A stretch of DNA of 64,000 bases from Chitinophaga pinensis (GCA_945876095.1 CAMCMP010000002.1:62001-126000); one strand, 5' to 3'; shown: positions 1-12,128, counted from the stretch's first letter. Notes: generated from the sequence alone by a model not told the origin. Numbers and translations: made by a program.

Positions 1-329
1 GACAGCGAATTTGCATAGCTAGAGCCTTGGCATTAAATCCTTCTTTTTTAATATTTGATGAAAGCGTTAGCGCTTTAGATGTCAGTGTTCAAGCCCAGAT
101 TCTTAATTTACTGAACGAGCTAAGACTTGAATTTGGATTTACGGCCATTTTTATTTCCCATGATCTGTCGGTAGTTCGTTATATCAGCGACCGAATTATA
201 GTGATGGAGAAAGGCAAAATCATTGAAGAGGGAAGCGCTGAAGATATTTGGTTTTCTCCCCAAAATGAGTATACTAAAAAGTTGATTTCCTCAATACCTG
301 GCAATGGGCTAACTGATAGCAGGGTATAG
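1..329 (+). CDS. ABC transporter ATP-binding protein, oligopeptide/dipeptide type (5' truncated by window edge)
   Basis: Frame open from base 3 ([37 protein letters not shown]...); Walker B/D-loop [17 protein letters not shown] and H-loop ISHDLSVV typical of Dpp/Opp ATPases. Confidence 0.9.
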   Translation, partial: QRICIARALALNPSFLIFDESVSALDVSVQAQILNLLNELRLEFGFTAIFISHDLSVVRYISDRIIVMEKGKIIEEGSAEDIWFSPQNEYTKKLISSIPGNGLTDSRV

Positions 330-519
330 AATAATATCTTCGATATTGAAAGGGTCTATTTATTAAATGGCACTAGATTTTATTAAATCTGGGTAAAAAT
401 GATTAACTTCGCGCTCTTTAAAATCATGCCGTAACATGATAAGTGCCTTAATAGGCTACATATCTCTGTAATTCTTGCAGTACAAGGTTTGATTATCACT
501 TAAAAAATTATTGATCAAT

Positions 520-1569
520 ATGAAATTAAGCCAATTTCGATTCGACCTTCCCCTAAATCTAATTGCTCAAAATCCCACAAAGAGAAGAGAAGATAGCCGA
601 ATGATGGTGGTTCATCGTAAGACAGGTGTGATCGAAGACCGAAATTTTCGTGACATTATCGAGTATTTCGATGACAAGGATGTGATGGTTGTAAATAACA
701 CCAAAGTGTTTCCAGCCAGAATGTATGGTCGTAAAGAGAAAACAGGTGCCAAAATAGAAGTGTTTTTGTTAAGGGAACTTAACAAACCCAACCGGTTGTG
801 GGATGTAATTGTTGATCCAGCTCGTAAAATTCGTGTGGGTAATAAATTATATTTTGGTGAGAATGATGAGCTAGTTGCCGAAGTAATTGATAATACGACT
901 AGTCGTGGTCGTACGATTCGTTTTTTGTGGGATGGGACAGAAGATGAGTTTAGGGTAATGCTTGATTTTATGGGAGAAACTCCATTGCCAAAATACATCA
1001 AGCGCAAGCCTGATGAAGAAGACAAGGAACGATATCAAACAGTATATGCAAAGCATGAAGGCGCTGTAGCAGCACCCACTGCAGGTTTGCACTACAGCAA
1101 GGAGTTAATTAAAAGACTTGAAATTAAAGGTATTCGATTTGCAGAAGTTACCCTTCATACCGGCTTAGGTACTTTTAGACCGATAGAGGTAGAGGATTTG
1201 AGTAAGCACAAAATGGATGCTGAATATTATGGTATTGATGAAACGGCTTGTCAGATAGTTAATAAGGCTAGGTCAGAAGGAAGAAGAATCTGTTCGGTAG
1301 GAACCACTACAATGCGAACAATGGAATCTTCTTTTACTGCACAAAAATTATTAAAGCCTTCTGAAGGTTGGACTAATATTTTTATTCATCCTCCTTATAA
1401 TTTCTCTATTGCAGATGCTTTGGTTACTAATTTTCATTTACCTAAAACCAGTTTATTGATAATGACTTGTGCTTTTGCCGGATATGAATTGATGATGGAA
1501 TCGTATAAAAAAGCAATCAAAGATAAATATCGCTTCTTCAGCTATGGAGATGCCATGTTGGTTATTTAG
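520..1569 (+). CDS. queA: S-adenosylmethionine:tRNA ribosyltransferase-isomerase
   Basis: [30 protein letters not shown]..., [20 protein letters not shown] motifs; start chosen at second ATG. Confidence 0.95.
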   Translation: MKLSQFRFDLPLNLIAQNPTKRREDSRMMVVHRKTGVIEDRNFRDIIEYFDDKDVMVVNNTKVFPARMYGRKEKTGAKIEVFLLRELNKPNRLWDVIVDPARKIRVGNKLYFGENDELVAEVIDNTTSRGRTIRFLWDGTEDEFRVMLDFMGETPLPKYIKRKPDEEDKERYQTVYAKHEGAVAAPTAGLHYSKELIKRLEIKGIRFAEVTLHTGLGTFRPIEVEDLSKHKMDAEYYGIDETACQIVNKARSEGRRICSVGTTTMRTMESSFTAQKLLKPSEGWTNIFIHPPYNFSIADALVTNFHLPKTSLLIMTCAFAGYELMMESYKKAIKDKYRFFSYGDAMLVI

Positions 1570-1586
1570 AAGCTAATCTAATTTGT

Positions 1587-1618
1587 AAACTCTCCTAATT
1601 GGGGGAGTTTTTTTTTGC
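1587..1618 (+). terminator. Rho-independent-like terminator after queA
   Basis: AAACTCTCC-taatt-g-GGGGAGTTT followed by T-run. Confidence 0.7.
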
Positions 1619-1730
1619 TCATTATTTTTAAGTGAAGCCTTTCGAGGTTTTTTAAAATGTAAACTTTAAAAATAATCTTAGGTTTTTTGTTAAAATGAAA
1701 TTCAGTAACTTGGTTTTCAAACCAATTATT

Positions 1731-2195
1731 ATGACAAAGATTCAGCAATTGCTTTCTGCCTATGGAGAGAGTCATACCAATAGAACCAACAAAGCAATCC
1801 ATTGGATTTGTGTACCTACTATCTTTTTTTCGATTGTCGGATTTTTGTACGGGATAGAGATACCTTATCAAATTGCAGGTATTCAGCTAAACCTTGCCAT
1901 GGTAATTATGTTGGTTTTAGTTGTTTACTATTTTGTACTTAGCAAAACTCTTTGGATAGGGATGCTTTTTTTTGGAATTCTTTGTTTATGGTTTTGTTAT
2001 TACTTTCAGAACAATGGATGGATACCTCTTTTGAAGTTTTGCTTGATACTATTTGCTATCTCTTGGATCGCACAATTTTATGGCCATAAGATAGAAGGTA
2101 AAAAACCATCCTTTCTAAAAGATATACAGTTCTTACTTATCGGCCCGGCCTGGCTGATGAGTTTTATTTATAAAAAAATAGGTATACCCTTATAA
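1731..2195 (+). CDS. DUF962/Mpo1-like membrane protein
   Basis: MTKIQQLLSAYGESHTNRTNKAIHWICVPTIFFSIVGFL, hydrophobic; matches remembered Mpo1-like (YGL010w) family pattern. Confidence 0.75.
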   Translation: MTKIQQLLSAYGESHTNRTNKAIHWICVPTIFFSIVGFLYGIEIPYQIAGIQLNLAMVIMLVLVVYYFVLSKTLWIGMLFFGILCLWFCYYFQNNGWIPLLKFCLILFAISWIAQFYGHKIEGKKPSFLKDIQFLLIGPAWLMSFIYKKIGIPL

Positions 2196-2197
2196 AT

Positions 2198-3520
2198 TTA
2201 ATCAAGCCCAAATAAATCAATATTCAAAGATTGCAAAGTTTGAATTTTATGACTGCTATCAATCAATATTGAAATGTTGTGATGACTACCACCGTAACTA
2301 ACCATTCGAACTGGAATTTTCTTTATTGATTTAAATAGTTTTTCCATTATATCTTCTGTCTGCATTATTTCGTTACCTACAATCGAAACAATACTTTGGT
2401 TGGTATCTATTTCCACCGTTCCAAATGGCTCTAACTCTTTAATGATTTCTGATAAAAAAGTATCGTTATCAATAGTAAGTGATACAGCTACTTCTGAAGT
2501 AGTAATCATATCAATGGAGGTACGATATTTTTCAAATACTTCAAATATTTTTCTTAAAAATCCATAGGCAAGTAGCATTCTACTACTTTTTATTTTGATA
2601 GCCGTTATGCCATCTTTTGCTGCAACCGCTTTTATGCCGATGCTTCCTGCTTGATGAGTAATAAGGGTACCCTTTGCTTCTGGATGCATAGTGTTTAATA
2701 ATTTCACAGGCACATTGTACATCTGTGCAGGCCAAATGCTAGCAGGGTGTAAAATTTTTGCACCAAAATAAGCTAGTTCAGCAGCTTCGTCAAAACTCAA
2801 TTGCTCAATCGCTACGGTTCTTTTTACCACTCTAGGGTCATTGTTGTGCATGCCATCAATATCTGTCCAAATTTCGCATACACTTGCATTGATAGCGGCT
2901 GCTATTAATGAGGCACTGTAATCACTACCCCCTCTTTTTAAATTATCTACTTCACCCTTTGAGTTGCGACTGATATAGCCTTGGGTAATAAATATTTTTT
3001 TATCCTGATTGTTTTGTAATATCTGAGAAAGCTTTGTTTTGATTATGCTAACCTGAGGTTCGTCATAATTATCAATTGTCATAAAGTCAAGTGCAGGAAT
3101 CAGTAAGTGGTCTACCTCTTTTTCTGTTAGATAAATTGAGAATAATTTGGTGCTGAGTAATTCACCCTGTGCCAAGATATCTTTATTCAGTGCTTCGCTA
3201 AAAGAAATTTTTAGAATAATTTGTAAGAATTCAAAATGTTCTTGAATAATGGCAGCAGCTTTTTCAGTTCCAGAAGCGGTACTTAGTAAGTCACTACAAA
3301 ATTTTTTATAATGATTTTCAAGCGCTATGATTTGAGATTTTGCATTCTCTCTATCACCTTGTGATAAAGCGTTACTAATAGATACTAGCGCATTGGTAGT
3401 ACCACTCAACGCGGACAATACTACAATTTTGGACTCTTGGTCTTTTGTAATCAACATTGCAACTTCGTGCATCCTTTCCGGCTTCCCAACACTGGTACCG
3501 CCAAATTTCATAATTTTCAT
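2198..3520 (-). CDS. lysC: Aspartate kinase
   Basis: MKFGGTSVGKPERM, LKRGGSDYSASLIAAAI, WTDIDGM motifs and C-terminal ACT-like region. Confidence 0.93.
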   Translation of the reverse strand: MKIMKFGGTSVGKPERMHEVAMLITKDQESKIVVLSALSGTTNALVSISNALSQGDRENAKSQIIALENHYKKFCSDLLSTASGTEKAAAIIQEHFEFLQIILKISFSEALNKDILAQGELLSTKLFSIYLTEKEVDHLLIPALDFMTIDNYDEPQVSIIKTKLSQILQNNQDKKIFITQGYISRNSKGEVDNLKRGGSDYSASLIAAAINASVCEIWTDIDGMHNNDPRVVKRTVAIEQLSFDEAAELAYFGAKILHPASIWPAQMYNVPVKLLNTMHPEAKGTLITHQAGSIGIKAVAAKDGITAIKIKSSRMLLAYGFLRKIFEVFEKYRTSIDMITTSEVAVSLTIDNDTFLSEIIKELEPFGTVEIDTNQSIVSIVGNEIMQTEDIMEKLFKSIKKIPVRMVSYGGSHHNISILIDSSHKIQTLQSLNIDLFGLD

Positions 3521-3644
3521 AATAACTAGTTCGTTTGTAGTGAAGCAAACTTTTAACGTGAAACAATCTTTCAGCGCGCAAAATTACCGCATAAAAATCC
3601 CCTTTCAAAAAAAAAGGGAATATGTTTACAACTAATGAATGGCA

Positions 3645-4727
3645 CTACTGTAATTCAATATTATATTTTTCGCCTAAAATTTTCAAATCTTCGACTACAG
3701 CAGCTAGTAATGGGATACCGTTACTGCTTCTTTCGGCTTCCATTTCTCTTTCTGGTTCACCTGGAATAATTACACTTGTTTCTCCAGGAACAGTTTGAGC
3801 CGATAGAAAACGCTGTATCCATTTATCCATGTGTACTTTAAACTCGGCTGCAGGTCTGAAAGCGTCAATACGCATTGCGCCAAAAAAATGTCCGATTCCT
3901 TCGCCTGGTAAATTTTCAGGCATAGGGACATAGGCTGGAAAGGGCGGTACCCAAGGGCCATAATTGGCACCACTTAAAATAGCTGAAAAAATGTCTACAA
4001 TAGATCCCAGCATATACCCTTTGTGGCTGCCATGCTCTTTGTCACCCCCTAAGGGTAATAACGCACCACCGTTTTTTAATTCGTTTGCATTTTTACTGAT
4101 GGCTCCCTCTTTAGTTTGCACCCATCCCTCTGGTGCATCTTCATTTTTGCGTTGAAGAATTTCTAATTTTCCATTTGCGGCAGTAGTAGTAGCAAAATCA
4201 GCTACAAATGCAGGTTCGGTTCCCGCAGGTATGGCTACTGCAATCGGATTAGTTCCAAGTAATCTTTCGACTGAAAATGTTGGAGCTACCAATGCAGAAG
4301 CATTGGTCATTGCTATGCCAATCATATCATTTTCAAGTGCCATCATAGCATGATAGCCTGCAATGCCAAAATGATTACTATTCTTCACACTTACCCAGCC
4401 AGTCCCCACGTTCTTAGCTTTGTTAATTGCAACTTGCATTGCTTCTGGGGCCACTACTAATCCCAATCCTTTGTCTCCGTCAATTACAGCAGTAGAGGGA
4501 GTTTCATGTACAATTTGAATGGAGGGGTTCGCATTGATTCTTCCTACTTCCCAAAGCCTCACATAGCCTGTTAATCTGGCAATACCATGGCTATCAACTC
4601 CTCTTAAATCAGCAGATAATAGAACTTTAGCTGCAGCAGATGCATTCACTTCGCTTGAACCTATTTGGAGAAAAATATTTTTTGCAAATAGAAAAAGTTG
4701 TTGATAGGTATATATTGTTTCCTTCAT
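3645..4727 (-). CDS. Malate/lactate dehydrogenase family (Ldh2-type) oxidoreductase
   Basis: ADLRGVDSHGIARL, NSNHFGIAGYHAM, GTNPIAVAIPAG motifs. Confidence 0.88.
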   Translation of the reverse strand: MKETIYTYQQLFLFAKNIFLQIGSSEVNASAAAKVLLSADLRGVDSHGIARLTGYVRLWEVGRINANPSIQIVHETPSTAVIDGDKGLGLVVAPEAMQVAINKAKNVGTGWVSVKNSNHFGIAGYHAMMALENDMIGIAMTNASALVAPTFSVERLLGTNPIAVAIPAGTEPAFVADFATTTAANGKLEILQRKNEDAPEGWVQTKEGAISKNANELKNGGALLPLGGDKEHGSHKGYMLGSIVDIFSAILSGANYGPWVPPFPAYVPMPENLPGEGIGHFFGAMRIDAFRPAAEFKVHMDKWIQRFLSAQTVPGETSVIIPGEPEREMEAERSSNGIPLLAAVVEDLKILGEKYNIELQ

Positions 4728-4845
4728 GTAGTGATAGATGGATTTTTAGGTATTTAGCTTTGTGATAATTTCAGAATAAATTGTAAGAAAAAAATTACCA
4801 GCTAAAAATAGGATGAATTTTTATGAATAAAAATTAGATGAAAAA

Positions 4846-5616
4846 TTAAAATTGAAGATGCCTAACTGTTAATCCATTATTAATAAGTTGTTTTAAGGAA
4901 TCAATGCCTATTTTTAAATGTCGCTCTACAAATTCCGTGGTAACTTTCATATCACTTGCTTCAGTCTTGACTCCTTCAGGTACCATTGGACTATCACTTA
5001 CTAGTAAGAGAGCTCCAGTTGAAATTTTATTGAAAAACCCAACCGAAAATATAGTAGCTGTTTCCATATCAATTGCGTAAGCTCTTATGCGTTGAAGGTA
5101 TTCCTTAAATACTTCATCATGTTCCCAAACACGTCGATTAGTTGTATATACTGTGCCCGTCCAATAATCACAAGCATGGTCACGAATGGTGGTGGAAATT
5201 GCTTTTTGAAGCATGAAAGAGGGCAAAGCAGGCACTTCTGGAGGAAAATAGTCATTGCTAGTTCCCTCGCCTCTAATTGCAGCAATGGGTAAGATTAAAT
5301 CGCCAATGGTATTCCGTTTTTTTAACCCTCCGCATTTTCCCAAAAATAATATTGCTTTAGGCTTTATGGCAGAAAGTAAATCCATGATGGTTGCGGCGCC
5401 TGGACTTCCCATTCCAAAATTAATAATCGTAATATTATCAGCAGTGGCACATTGCATAGGCCTATCAGTGCCTATTACCGCTACATTATTTAGTTTTGCA
5501 AATAGCTGAACGTAATTAGAAAAATTGGTCAGTAAAATGTATTCTCCAAAATTCTCTAATTTTTCGCCGGTGTATCGTGGAAGCCAATTTTCAACGATGC
5601 TTTCCTTTGTTTTCAT
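4846..5616 (-). CDS. amn: AMP nucleosidase
   Basis: Phosphorylase-family fold: FGMGSPGAATIMDLL, LFLGKCGGLKK, AIDMETATIFSVGF. Confidence 0.85.
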   Translation of the reverse strand: MKTKESIVENWLPRYTGEKLENFGEYILLTNFSNYVQLFAKLNNVAVIGTDRPMQCATADNITIINFGMGSPGAATIMDLLSAIKPKAILFLGKCGGLKKRNTIGDLILPIAAIRGEGTSNDYFPPEVPALPSFMLQKAISTTIRDHACDYWTGTVYTTNRRVWEHDEVFKEYLQRIRAYAIDMETATIFSVGFFNKISTGALLLVSDSPMVPEGVKTEASDMKVTTEFVERHLKIGIDSLKQLINNGLTVRHLQF

Positions 5617-5752
5617 TTTTTATATTTTTTCAGAAGTTTATTTATCTTGAGGTTTAACTAATTCAATTATTTTCGTAACTCGATGGTTGATTTTAAAAAT
5701 CACAATCAACAAAAATTCATTGTTAAAAGTACAAAATCTTTTCTGCTAGCTT

Positions 5753-6193
5753 ATGATTAAGATTGAATACCCTTCTTACCAGCCCAAAATAAAAAATCAG
5801 CAAGGAAAGGAATACATATATGATGAAATTAGAAAGCAGTGGATAATACTCACTCCAGAGGAATGGGTGAGGCAAAATTTTTTGCAATATTTGATTCAGG
5901 TAAAAAAATACCCGGCTACTCTTATCGCTGTTGAAAAGGAAATAAAGTTGGGTGACCTTTCTAAGCGGTTTGATATAGTAGTGTATGATAAAAACACCCA
6001 ACCCTGGATAATTATTGAATGTAAGGAAATGGGAGTGGCATTGGATGAGCAGGTTTTAGAACAGGCCCTTCGTTATAATATTACTTTACAGGTTCCTTAT
6101 ATTGCCATTACCAATGGAACCTATTGTTTTGGCTTTATGGCAAAAGCTGGGGTATTAGAGGAGCTCAATAATTTGCCTGAATTCAATCTTTAA
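5753..6193 (+). CDS. HsdR N-terminal-domain-like protein (stand-alone PD-(D/E)XK fold)
   Basis: KRFDIVVYDKNTQPWIIIECKEMGVALDEQVLEQALRYN (D...ExK); resembles HSDR_N_2 family; 146 aa, no restriction neighbours. Confidence 0.75.
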   Translation: MIKIEYPSYQPKIKNQQGKEYIYDEIRKQWIILTPEEWVRQNFLQYLIQVKKYPATLIAVEKEIKLGDLSKRFDIVVYDKNTQPWIIIECKEMGVALDEQVLEQALRYNITLQVPYIAITNGTYCFGFMAKAGVLEELNNLPEFNL

Positions 6194-6210
6194 CGCCTAA
6201 GCTAATCAGG

Positions 6211-6777
6211 TTAGATTACCATGATTTCTTTTTCTTTTGCTTCTAGGTGTTTCTCTACAAGTGCAATGAATCGGTTAGTATATTCTTGAATTTCGGCCTC
6301 TGCATTTTTTGCAGCATCCTCACTTATGACCGCATCTTTTTGTAATTTTTTTATTTGTTCAATTCCCTCTCTACGAATATTTCGTACTGAAACTTTTCCT
6401 TGCTCACCTTCTGCATTGCACTTTTTTACAAGTTCTTTTCTTCTTTCTTCGGTTAGTGGAGGAAGATATAAGCGAATAAAATTTCCGTCATTTTGTGGAT
6501 TGATTCCAATATTGCTGGCAATGATTGCCCTTTCAATTGGTTGAAGCATCTTTTTTTCCCAAGGTTGAACAGAAATTGTTCTTGCATCCAATACTGAAAT
6601 GTTGGCTATTTGAGCCAACGGAGTAGGTGCTCCATAGTAATCTGCAACAATACCATCCAGCATATTTGGATTAGCTTTGCCAGCCCTTATTTTTACAAGT
6701 TCGGTCTCCAGGTGATTGATCGCCTTTTTCATTAATGATTCAGTATCTAGTTTAATTAATTCCAATTCTTCTGACAT
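6211..6777 (-). CDS. frr: Ribosome recycling factor
   Basis: AINHLETELVKIRAGKANPNMLDGI, VRNIRREGIEQIKKL. Confidence 0.95.
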   Translation of the reverse strand: MSEELELIKLDTESLMKKAINHLETELVKIRAGKANPNMLDGIVADYYGAPTPLAQIANISVLDARTISVQPWEKKMLQPIERAIIASNIGINPQNDGNFIRLYLPPLTEERRKELVKKCNAEGEQGKVSVRNIRREGIEQIKKLQKDAVISEDAAKNAEAEIQEYTNRFIALVEKHLEAKEKEIMVI

Positions 6778-6997
6778 AAAATAAAAATTAAGGTATCTGC
6801 AAAACTAAAGAAAAGAATTTTAGAGAGGTAAATTATTGCTTTTTTATCTCTAAATTTTATTGTTCATGCTTTGAATTAGAACAGGTACCTAGTTTATTTC
6901 AACTATTTTGAGTGCAAGTAAAAGGGAGGAGTAGGTGGCCCGTGAACTTTTATTAGTAATTATTTTTTGGGTGGAGTGGAAAAGAAGCCTCCTTCTT

Positions 6998-7144
6998 TTA
7001 TATTAGTTTAAAGACATTCATGACAATGCTACGGCCGTTAAAATGCTTATTTGCAGAGTAGTTCCTATAATTTAAAGAAAAAAAATACATCGCTAAAATA
7101 GTCACTAAAAAGCTTAGTGCTATGTTAAAAAGAATCGCAATCAT
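6998..7144 (-). CDS. Candidate 48-aa single-TM microprotein (below ORF-track cutoff)
   Basis: Manual minus-strand translation: MIAILFNIALSFLVTILAMYFFSLNYRNYSANKHFNGRSIVMNVFKLI*; hydrophobic N-terminus then basic tail; lies in an otherwise empty ~640 bp gap. Confidence 0.4.
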   Translation of the reverse strand: MIAILFNIALSFLVTILAMYFFSLNYRNYSANKHFNGRSIVMNVFKLI

Positions 7145-7363
7145 AAGTAAGTAAAAATCAAAAAGGTTCAAGAAATAAATTCGGTAAGCTTAGTTAAGAG
7201 CAGGTAAAACCTTAATCATATATGACTTAATTAAAATATATTTGATTTAAAAATCAACTGACAAAAATCTTACAATCATATTAAAATAAAATAAATACAA
7301 TTCTAGCCAATTGATTTTGAAGGCTTGCGTTTTAGGCAATAATTGAAAGAGTCATAATTTTAC

Positions 7364-7394
7364 TTTGCTTATGTAGGTATTTAAAGTAGGTTTG
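7364..7394 (+). promoter_or_regulatory. Bacteroidota-type promoter upstream of transketolase
   Basis: TTTG (7364-7367), 19 bp spacer, TAGGTTTG (7387-7394), matching TTTG/TAnnTTTG; start codon at 7415. Confidence 0.6.
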
Positions 7395-7414
7395 CATCGT
7401 TTAAACAAATAAAG

Positions 7415-8251
7415 ATGAGTGATTTAAAAGGAATAGCAAGTCAAGTACGCAGAGATATCGTACGGATGGTACATGGAGTTCAGAGTGGCCATCCAGGAGG
7501 ATCTTTGGGATGTGCCGATTATTTAACTGCATTGTATTTTGATATAATGAAACATGATTCTAAGTTTGATATGAATGGTGTTGGAGAAGATCTTTTTTTT
7601 CTAAGTAATGGTCATATTTCACCACTTTTTTATAGTGTATTGGCAAGAAGCGGGTATTTTCCGGTTTCAGAACTTTCCACTTTCCGTAAGTTGAATAGTC
7701 GGCTACAAGGACATCCTACCACCCATGAGCATTTACCAGGTGTTAGGGTGGCGAGTGGTTCATTGGGCCAGGGAATGAGCGTAGCGTTAGGCGCAGCGAT
7801 GGCTAAGAAATTGAATAAGGATGCAGGAATTATTTATTCATTGCACGGTGATGGAGAATTGAATGAAGGACAAAATTGGGAAGCAATTTTATTTGCTGCA
7901 CATAAAAAAGTAGATAACCTAATTGCTGCAATAGATTGGAATGGTCAGCAAATTGATGGACCTACGAGTATGGTAATGGATTTAGGTGATCTTGCTTTAA
8001 AGTTTAAGGCTTTTGGTTGGACAGTACTAACTATTGAAAAAGGAAATGATATGGATGAAATTGTTGCGGGTCTTCATCAAGCTAAAACCTATGTTGGTAA
8101 AGGAAAGCCCATTGTTATTTTGATGAAAACTGAAATGGGTAAGGGAGTTGATTTTATGGAAGGTAGTCATGCATGGCATGGTATTGCGCCCAATGATGAA
8201 CAATTGAAAACTGCACTTGCTCAATTACCTGAAACATTGGGTGATTATTAG
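7415..8251 (+). CDS. Transketolase, N-terminal (TPP-binding) subunit
   Basis: GHPGGSLGCADYLTALYF, HGDGELNEGQNWEA, GHPTTHEHLPGV; 278 aa corresponds to N-half only. Confidence 0.92.
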   Translation: MSDLKGIASQVRRDIVRMVHGVQSGHPGGSLGCADYLTALYFDIMKHDSKFDMNGVGEDLFFLSNGHISPLFYSVLARSGYFPVSELSTFRKLNSRLQGHPTTHEHLPGVRVASGSLGQGMSVALGAAMAKKLNKDAGIIYSLHGDGELNEGQNWEAILFAAHKKVDNLIAAIDWNGQQIDGPTSMVMDLGDLALKFKAFGWTVLTIEKGNDMDEIVAGLHQAKTYVGKGKPIVILMKTEMGKGVDFMEGSHAWHGIAPNDEQLKTALAQLPETLGDY

Positions 8252-8271
8252 TAAATCTATTGGATTTAATT

Positions 8272-8299
8272 AAAGCGCTTTCTAATTAGAAAGCGCTTT
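8272..8299. terminator. Bidirectional terminator (28-bp perfect palindrome)
   Basis: AAAGCGCTTTCTAATTAGAAAGCGCTTT between convergent genes. Confidence 0.75.
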
Positions 8300-8312
8300 T
8301 TATTGAAGTATA

Positions 8313-9536
8313 CTATCTTAATTCGATTGATTGAATAGCTGCTTTGCGAGCAGGAAACCAGGCTGCTAAAAATGAAATGAATGTTACCGTTGACAATACC
8401 AATATAAAATCTGCAACCTGCATTTTTACAGGAAAATAATCAATTAAAAAAGAGCCACCCTGTAATTTAAAGAAGTGAAATTTTATCTGTAGAAAACAAA
8501 CCAATAATGCCATCAGTATTCCTGAAATAGCACCTATAGCGGCTAGAAGCAGTCCTTCACTTAGAAAAATTTTTAGTATCATTCCTTTGTCGGCCCCCAT
8601 ACTCTGTAACACACTAATGTCTTTTTGCTTTTCTAAAACCAGCATAGTTAATGCACTAATCATATTAAATGCTGCAATAAATAAAATTAAAGTGAGTACT
8701 GCATAAATCGCCCATTTCTCAATTTTCATGGTATTATATAGACTGCTATTTTGTTCGTACTTTGACTGCACTTTAAAACTGCTCCCCAGCATATCTGAAA
8801 GTTGCTTTTGAATATTGGTTAAATTGGAGGGGTCATTTAGTTTTATTTCAACAGCACTATATTCATCAAGTGCGAACCCCATTTGATTTTTTACAAAGCT
8901 AATATTGGTGATAGCATATTTATTATCAAAATCTTGTTGAATGGCGAATACACCGGTAGCCTTGATACTGCCTTCACTCAGTGATTGAAGAGGGTCAGTT
9001 ACCGAAACTTTTCCTTTTTTTGGTAAAATAATGGTTAGCTCGGAAGAACTTGAATTATTGGACACATTTACTCCCGCAGCATTTTGAATGCCGGAACCTA
9101 ATATTAACCCGGGTTCATTTTCATCACCGATATTGAATTTTCCAACAAAGGTTTTTTCTGCTACACCACTCACTCGATGGTAATTTTCGTCTACTCCTTT
9201 AAGATATACGATTGTTTGAAGTTCATTGTTTTGGAGTAATGCTTTTTCCTCTGCAATGAGTGATACTACTTGAATGCCTGGTTTATTTTTAATTTGCTGA
9301 ATTTGGTCTTTTGTCAGAATGAATGTTTTCCCTTTCTGAGGAATAATTTTTATATCGGTGTAAAAAGAAGAATAGAGAGATTTCACTAGTCCTTCAAAGC
9401 CATTAAAAACACTCAACACAAGAATCTGGCAGGCAGTTGCAAAAGCGATTACCCCCACCGTTACCCAAGCAATCCAATTAATAGCATTGGCACTTTTTTT
9501 TGCTTTAAAATATCTCCAGGCAAAGGTTAGATACAT
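8313..9536 (-). CDS. ABC transporter permease, FtsX/LolC-LolE family
   Basis: N-terminal TM, periplasmic MacB-like region, three C-terminal TMs; LQSMGADKGMILKIFLSEGLLLAAIG. Confidence 0.88.
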   Translation of the reverse strand: MYLTFAWRYFKAKKSANAINWIAWVTVGVIAFATACQILVLSVFNGFEGLVKSLYSSFYTDIKIIPQKGKTFILTKDQIQQIKNKPGIQVVSLIAEEKALLQNNELQTIVYLKGVDENYHRVSGVAEKTFVGKFNIGDENEPGLILGSGIQNAAGVNVSNNSSSSELTIILPKKGKVSVTDPLQSLSEGSIKATGVFAIQQDFDNKYAITNISFVKNQMGFALDEYSAVEIKLNDPSNLTNIQKQLSDMLGSSFKVQSKYEQNSSLYNTMKIEKWAIYAVLTLILFIAAFNMISALTMLVLEKQKDISVLQSMGADKGMILKIFLSEGLLLAAIGAISGILMALLVCFLQIKFHFFKLQGGSFLIDYFPVKMQVADFILVLSTVTFISFLAAWFPARKAAIQSIELR

Positions 9537-9583
9537 ATCCTAAATCCCAAGGGGTGTTTTGAAAAGACGTGAGGAAACGGTGA

Positions 9584-9982
9584 CTATTGATCTATTGTTG
9601 GAGTATTTTCTTTTGATGAATTACTATCTTCTTTTTTTATTTTTTCAAATAACTCTTCCATTTTAAAAACATAATCTAAAGTATCGTCTATAAAAAATCT
9701 CAGTTCTGGAATACTGCGAAGCTGATGGCGAACCCTAGCGCCCAATTCCTTTCTGATTTCTTTATTTTTTTCTTCAAATTTCAATAAGGCAGCTTGAGTA
9801 TCCTTTACCTGAAACATGCTCAGATAAACTCTAGCTTCAAAAAGGTCGGGCGTTATTTTTACGTTTGAAATGGAGATCATTCCCCCATCCATCATTAATA
9901 GGTTAAAACGGCGAAATATGTCATTCAATTCTTCATTAATCAACCCTGCAACCTGTTTCTGTCTTTTCGTTTCTGTTGTCAT
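9584..9982 (-). CDS. rbfA: Ribosome-binding factor A
   Basis: RQKQVAGLINEELNDIF... VRHQLRSIPELRFFIDDTLDYVFKMEELF. Confidence 0.9.
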   Translation of the reverse strand: MTTETKRQKQVAGLINEELNDIFRRFNLLMMDGGMISISNVKITPDLFEARVYLSMFQVKDTQAALLKFEEKNKEIRKELGARVRHQLRSIPELRFFIDDTLDYVFKMEELFEKIKKEDSNSSKENTPTIDQ

Positions 9983-10145
9983 ATAATTTATTACTGTATT
10001 GCAAAATTACTTTTTTATTGTGGATTACTAGGGTTATTACTCAATCGGGCTTTTTAAAGCTAATTCGGTAATTGGGCTTCAATGAAGAAGTTTGCTAATG
10101 GGAGGCTGAAATTGATAATAATAGTGACAAAAATGATCCAAGTAA

Positions 10146-11738
<1,593 letters not shown>

Positions 11739-11827
11739 ATCTTTTCAATAACTTTTTTGTAAAAAATTATTGAAGTCGATAAATAATTGTTCACCAATAA
11801 ACCAGGTTCTCTTTTGGAGACAAGGGT

Positions 11828-12079
11828 ATGATTTTAGAAATATTAACTCCTGAAAAAAAGATATTTAGTGGCGAAGTATATGGTGTGCAGTTACCTGGAA
11901 TCACTGGTTCTTTCGAAGTATTAGATAAACATGCTCCGATGGTGGGTGCGTTGAAGGCTGGTAAACTTAAAGTGCTTACTGATAAAGTAGCTACTACTTC
12001 TTATTCTATTTTAAGTGGTTTTGTGGAAGTGCTAAATAATAAAACAATCGTATTGATAGAAGGTGCTGAAGAACTTTAA
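11828..12079 (+). CDS. atpC: F0F1 ATP synthase subunit epsilon (short form)
   Basis: MILEILTPEKKIFSGEVYGVQLPGITGSFEVLDKHAPMVGALKAGKL. Confidence 0.93.
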   Translation: MILEILTPEKKIFSGEVYGVQLPGITGSFEVLDKHAPMVGALKAGKLKVLTDKVATTSYSILSGFVEVLNNKTIVLIEGAEEL

Positions 12080-12103
12080 TGCTTTCAAACAATAAAATAT
12101 TTA

Positions 12104-12128
12104 GCCCCTCTTGTAGGGGCTTTTTTTT
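12104..12128 (+). terminator. Rho-independent terminator after atpC
   Basis: GCCCCT-cttgt-AGGGGC followed by T-run. Confidence 0.85.

Noticed and set aside
612-1025. 137-aa minus-strand ORF
   Set aside because: Antisense shadow of queA.
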